DNA of 64,000 bases from Flavonifractor sp. An82. GTDB lineage: Bacteria > Bacillota > Clostridia > Oscillospirales > Oscillospiraceae. The translations under genes were made by a program, and so were the position numbers. Location: assembly GCF_002159265.1 (NCBI RefSeq), contig NZ_NFHG01000014.1, forward strand, positions 29,814 through 93,813, written 5' to 3'. Position 1 is the stretch's first letter; each line of letters starts with the position of its first letter. This document shows positions 63,932-64,000 of this stretch, one piece after another. Below the pieces are notes generated by a model. The model searched no databases. It was not told where the DNA came from and saw nothing but the letters and a program-made list of their open reading frames with translations.

Positions 63932-64000
63932 CAAAAAAGCCTATGGCGATGAAAATGATAAAAAAACTCCCTTTGCTATAATAGAAGTGCGGTCTGCCAA

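Overview
The window reads as one chromosomal stretch of a GC-rich, strictly anaerobic member of the Clostridia, most likely an Oscillospiraceae-type gut bacterium. This rests on family content: class III fructose-1,6-bisphosphatase, K+-dependent membrane pyrophosphatase, desulfoferrodoxin plus rubrerythrin under a PerR-like regulator, SLH-domain cell-wall proteins, heterodimeric ABC exporters, and strong Shine-Dalgarno sites. The species is not determined. I see no rRNA, tRNA, CRISPR array, prophage or integrase. The only hint of a mobile element is a hairpin at the right edge.

Layout. 1-8520 is a minus-strand purine operon, purE-purC-purF2-purF-purM-purN-IMP cyclohydrolase (PurO type)-AICAR transformylase-purD. 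It has a clear promoter, a 24-codon leader ORF and an intrinsic terminator in front of purE, and a cluster of hairpins before purD. The second PurF has lost its glutaminase residues. 8595-12996 holds a glycogen debranching enzyme and an aconitase-family hydratase. 13199-17361 holds a secreted amidase, a small conserved protein and fructose bisphosphatase. 17448-21520 is a MarR regulator with a heterodimeric ABC exporter whose first subunit is frameshifted in a G6 run. 21529-26628 holds the membrane pyrophosphatase and the TrkH/TrkA potassium uptake pair. 26884-28631 holds a membrane-anchored unknown and uridine phosphorylase. 28753-33013 is a second MarR plus ABC exporter cassette, intact. 33070-34616 is a PerR-like regulator, superoxide reductase and rubrerythrin.

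34615-37538 holds an acetyltransferase, a DegV protein and a GH13 glycosidase. 37569-41287 is the conserved ylxM-ffh-rpsP-khpA-rimM-trmD block. 41401-43999 holds an SLH protein and an MFS transporter with a six-codon leader ORF. 44049-47646 holds ddl-murF and mtnA. 47735-52860 holds an ABC-F ATPase, a YdcF protein, prfA, two small unknown proteins and threonylcarbamoyl-AMP synthase. 52869-54464 holds a secreted repeat peptide, an ECF-type sigma factor and an RsgI-like anti-sigma factor behind a sigma-W-like promoter. 54591-56666 holds coaE and an M18 aminopeptidase. 56668-60695 holds envelope genes: a VanX-like lipoprotein, an SLH-tagged DD-carboxypeptidase and uppP. 60756-63899 holds an FtsK/SpoIIIE translocase and an acetyltransferase.

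The items most worth a second look are the glutaminase-dead PurF paralogue inside the purine operon, the leader-peptide/terminator control region of that operon, the sigma/RsgI/EF-hand-like peptide module, and the single-base frameshift in the first exporter, which a -1 slip would repair exactly.
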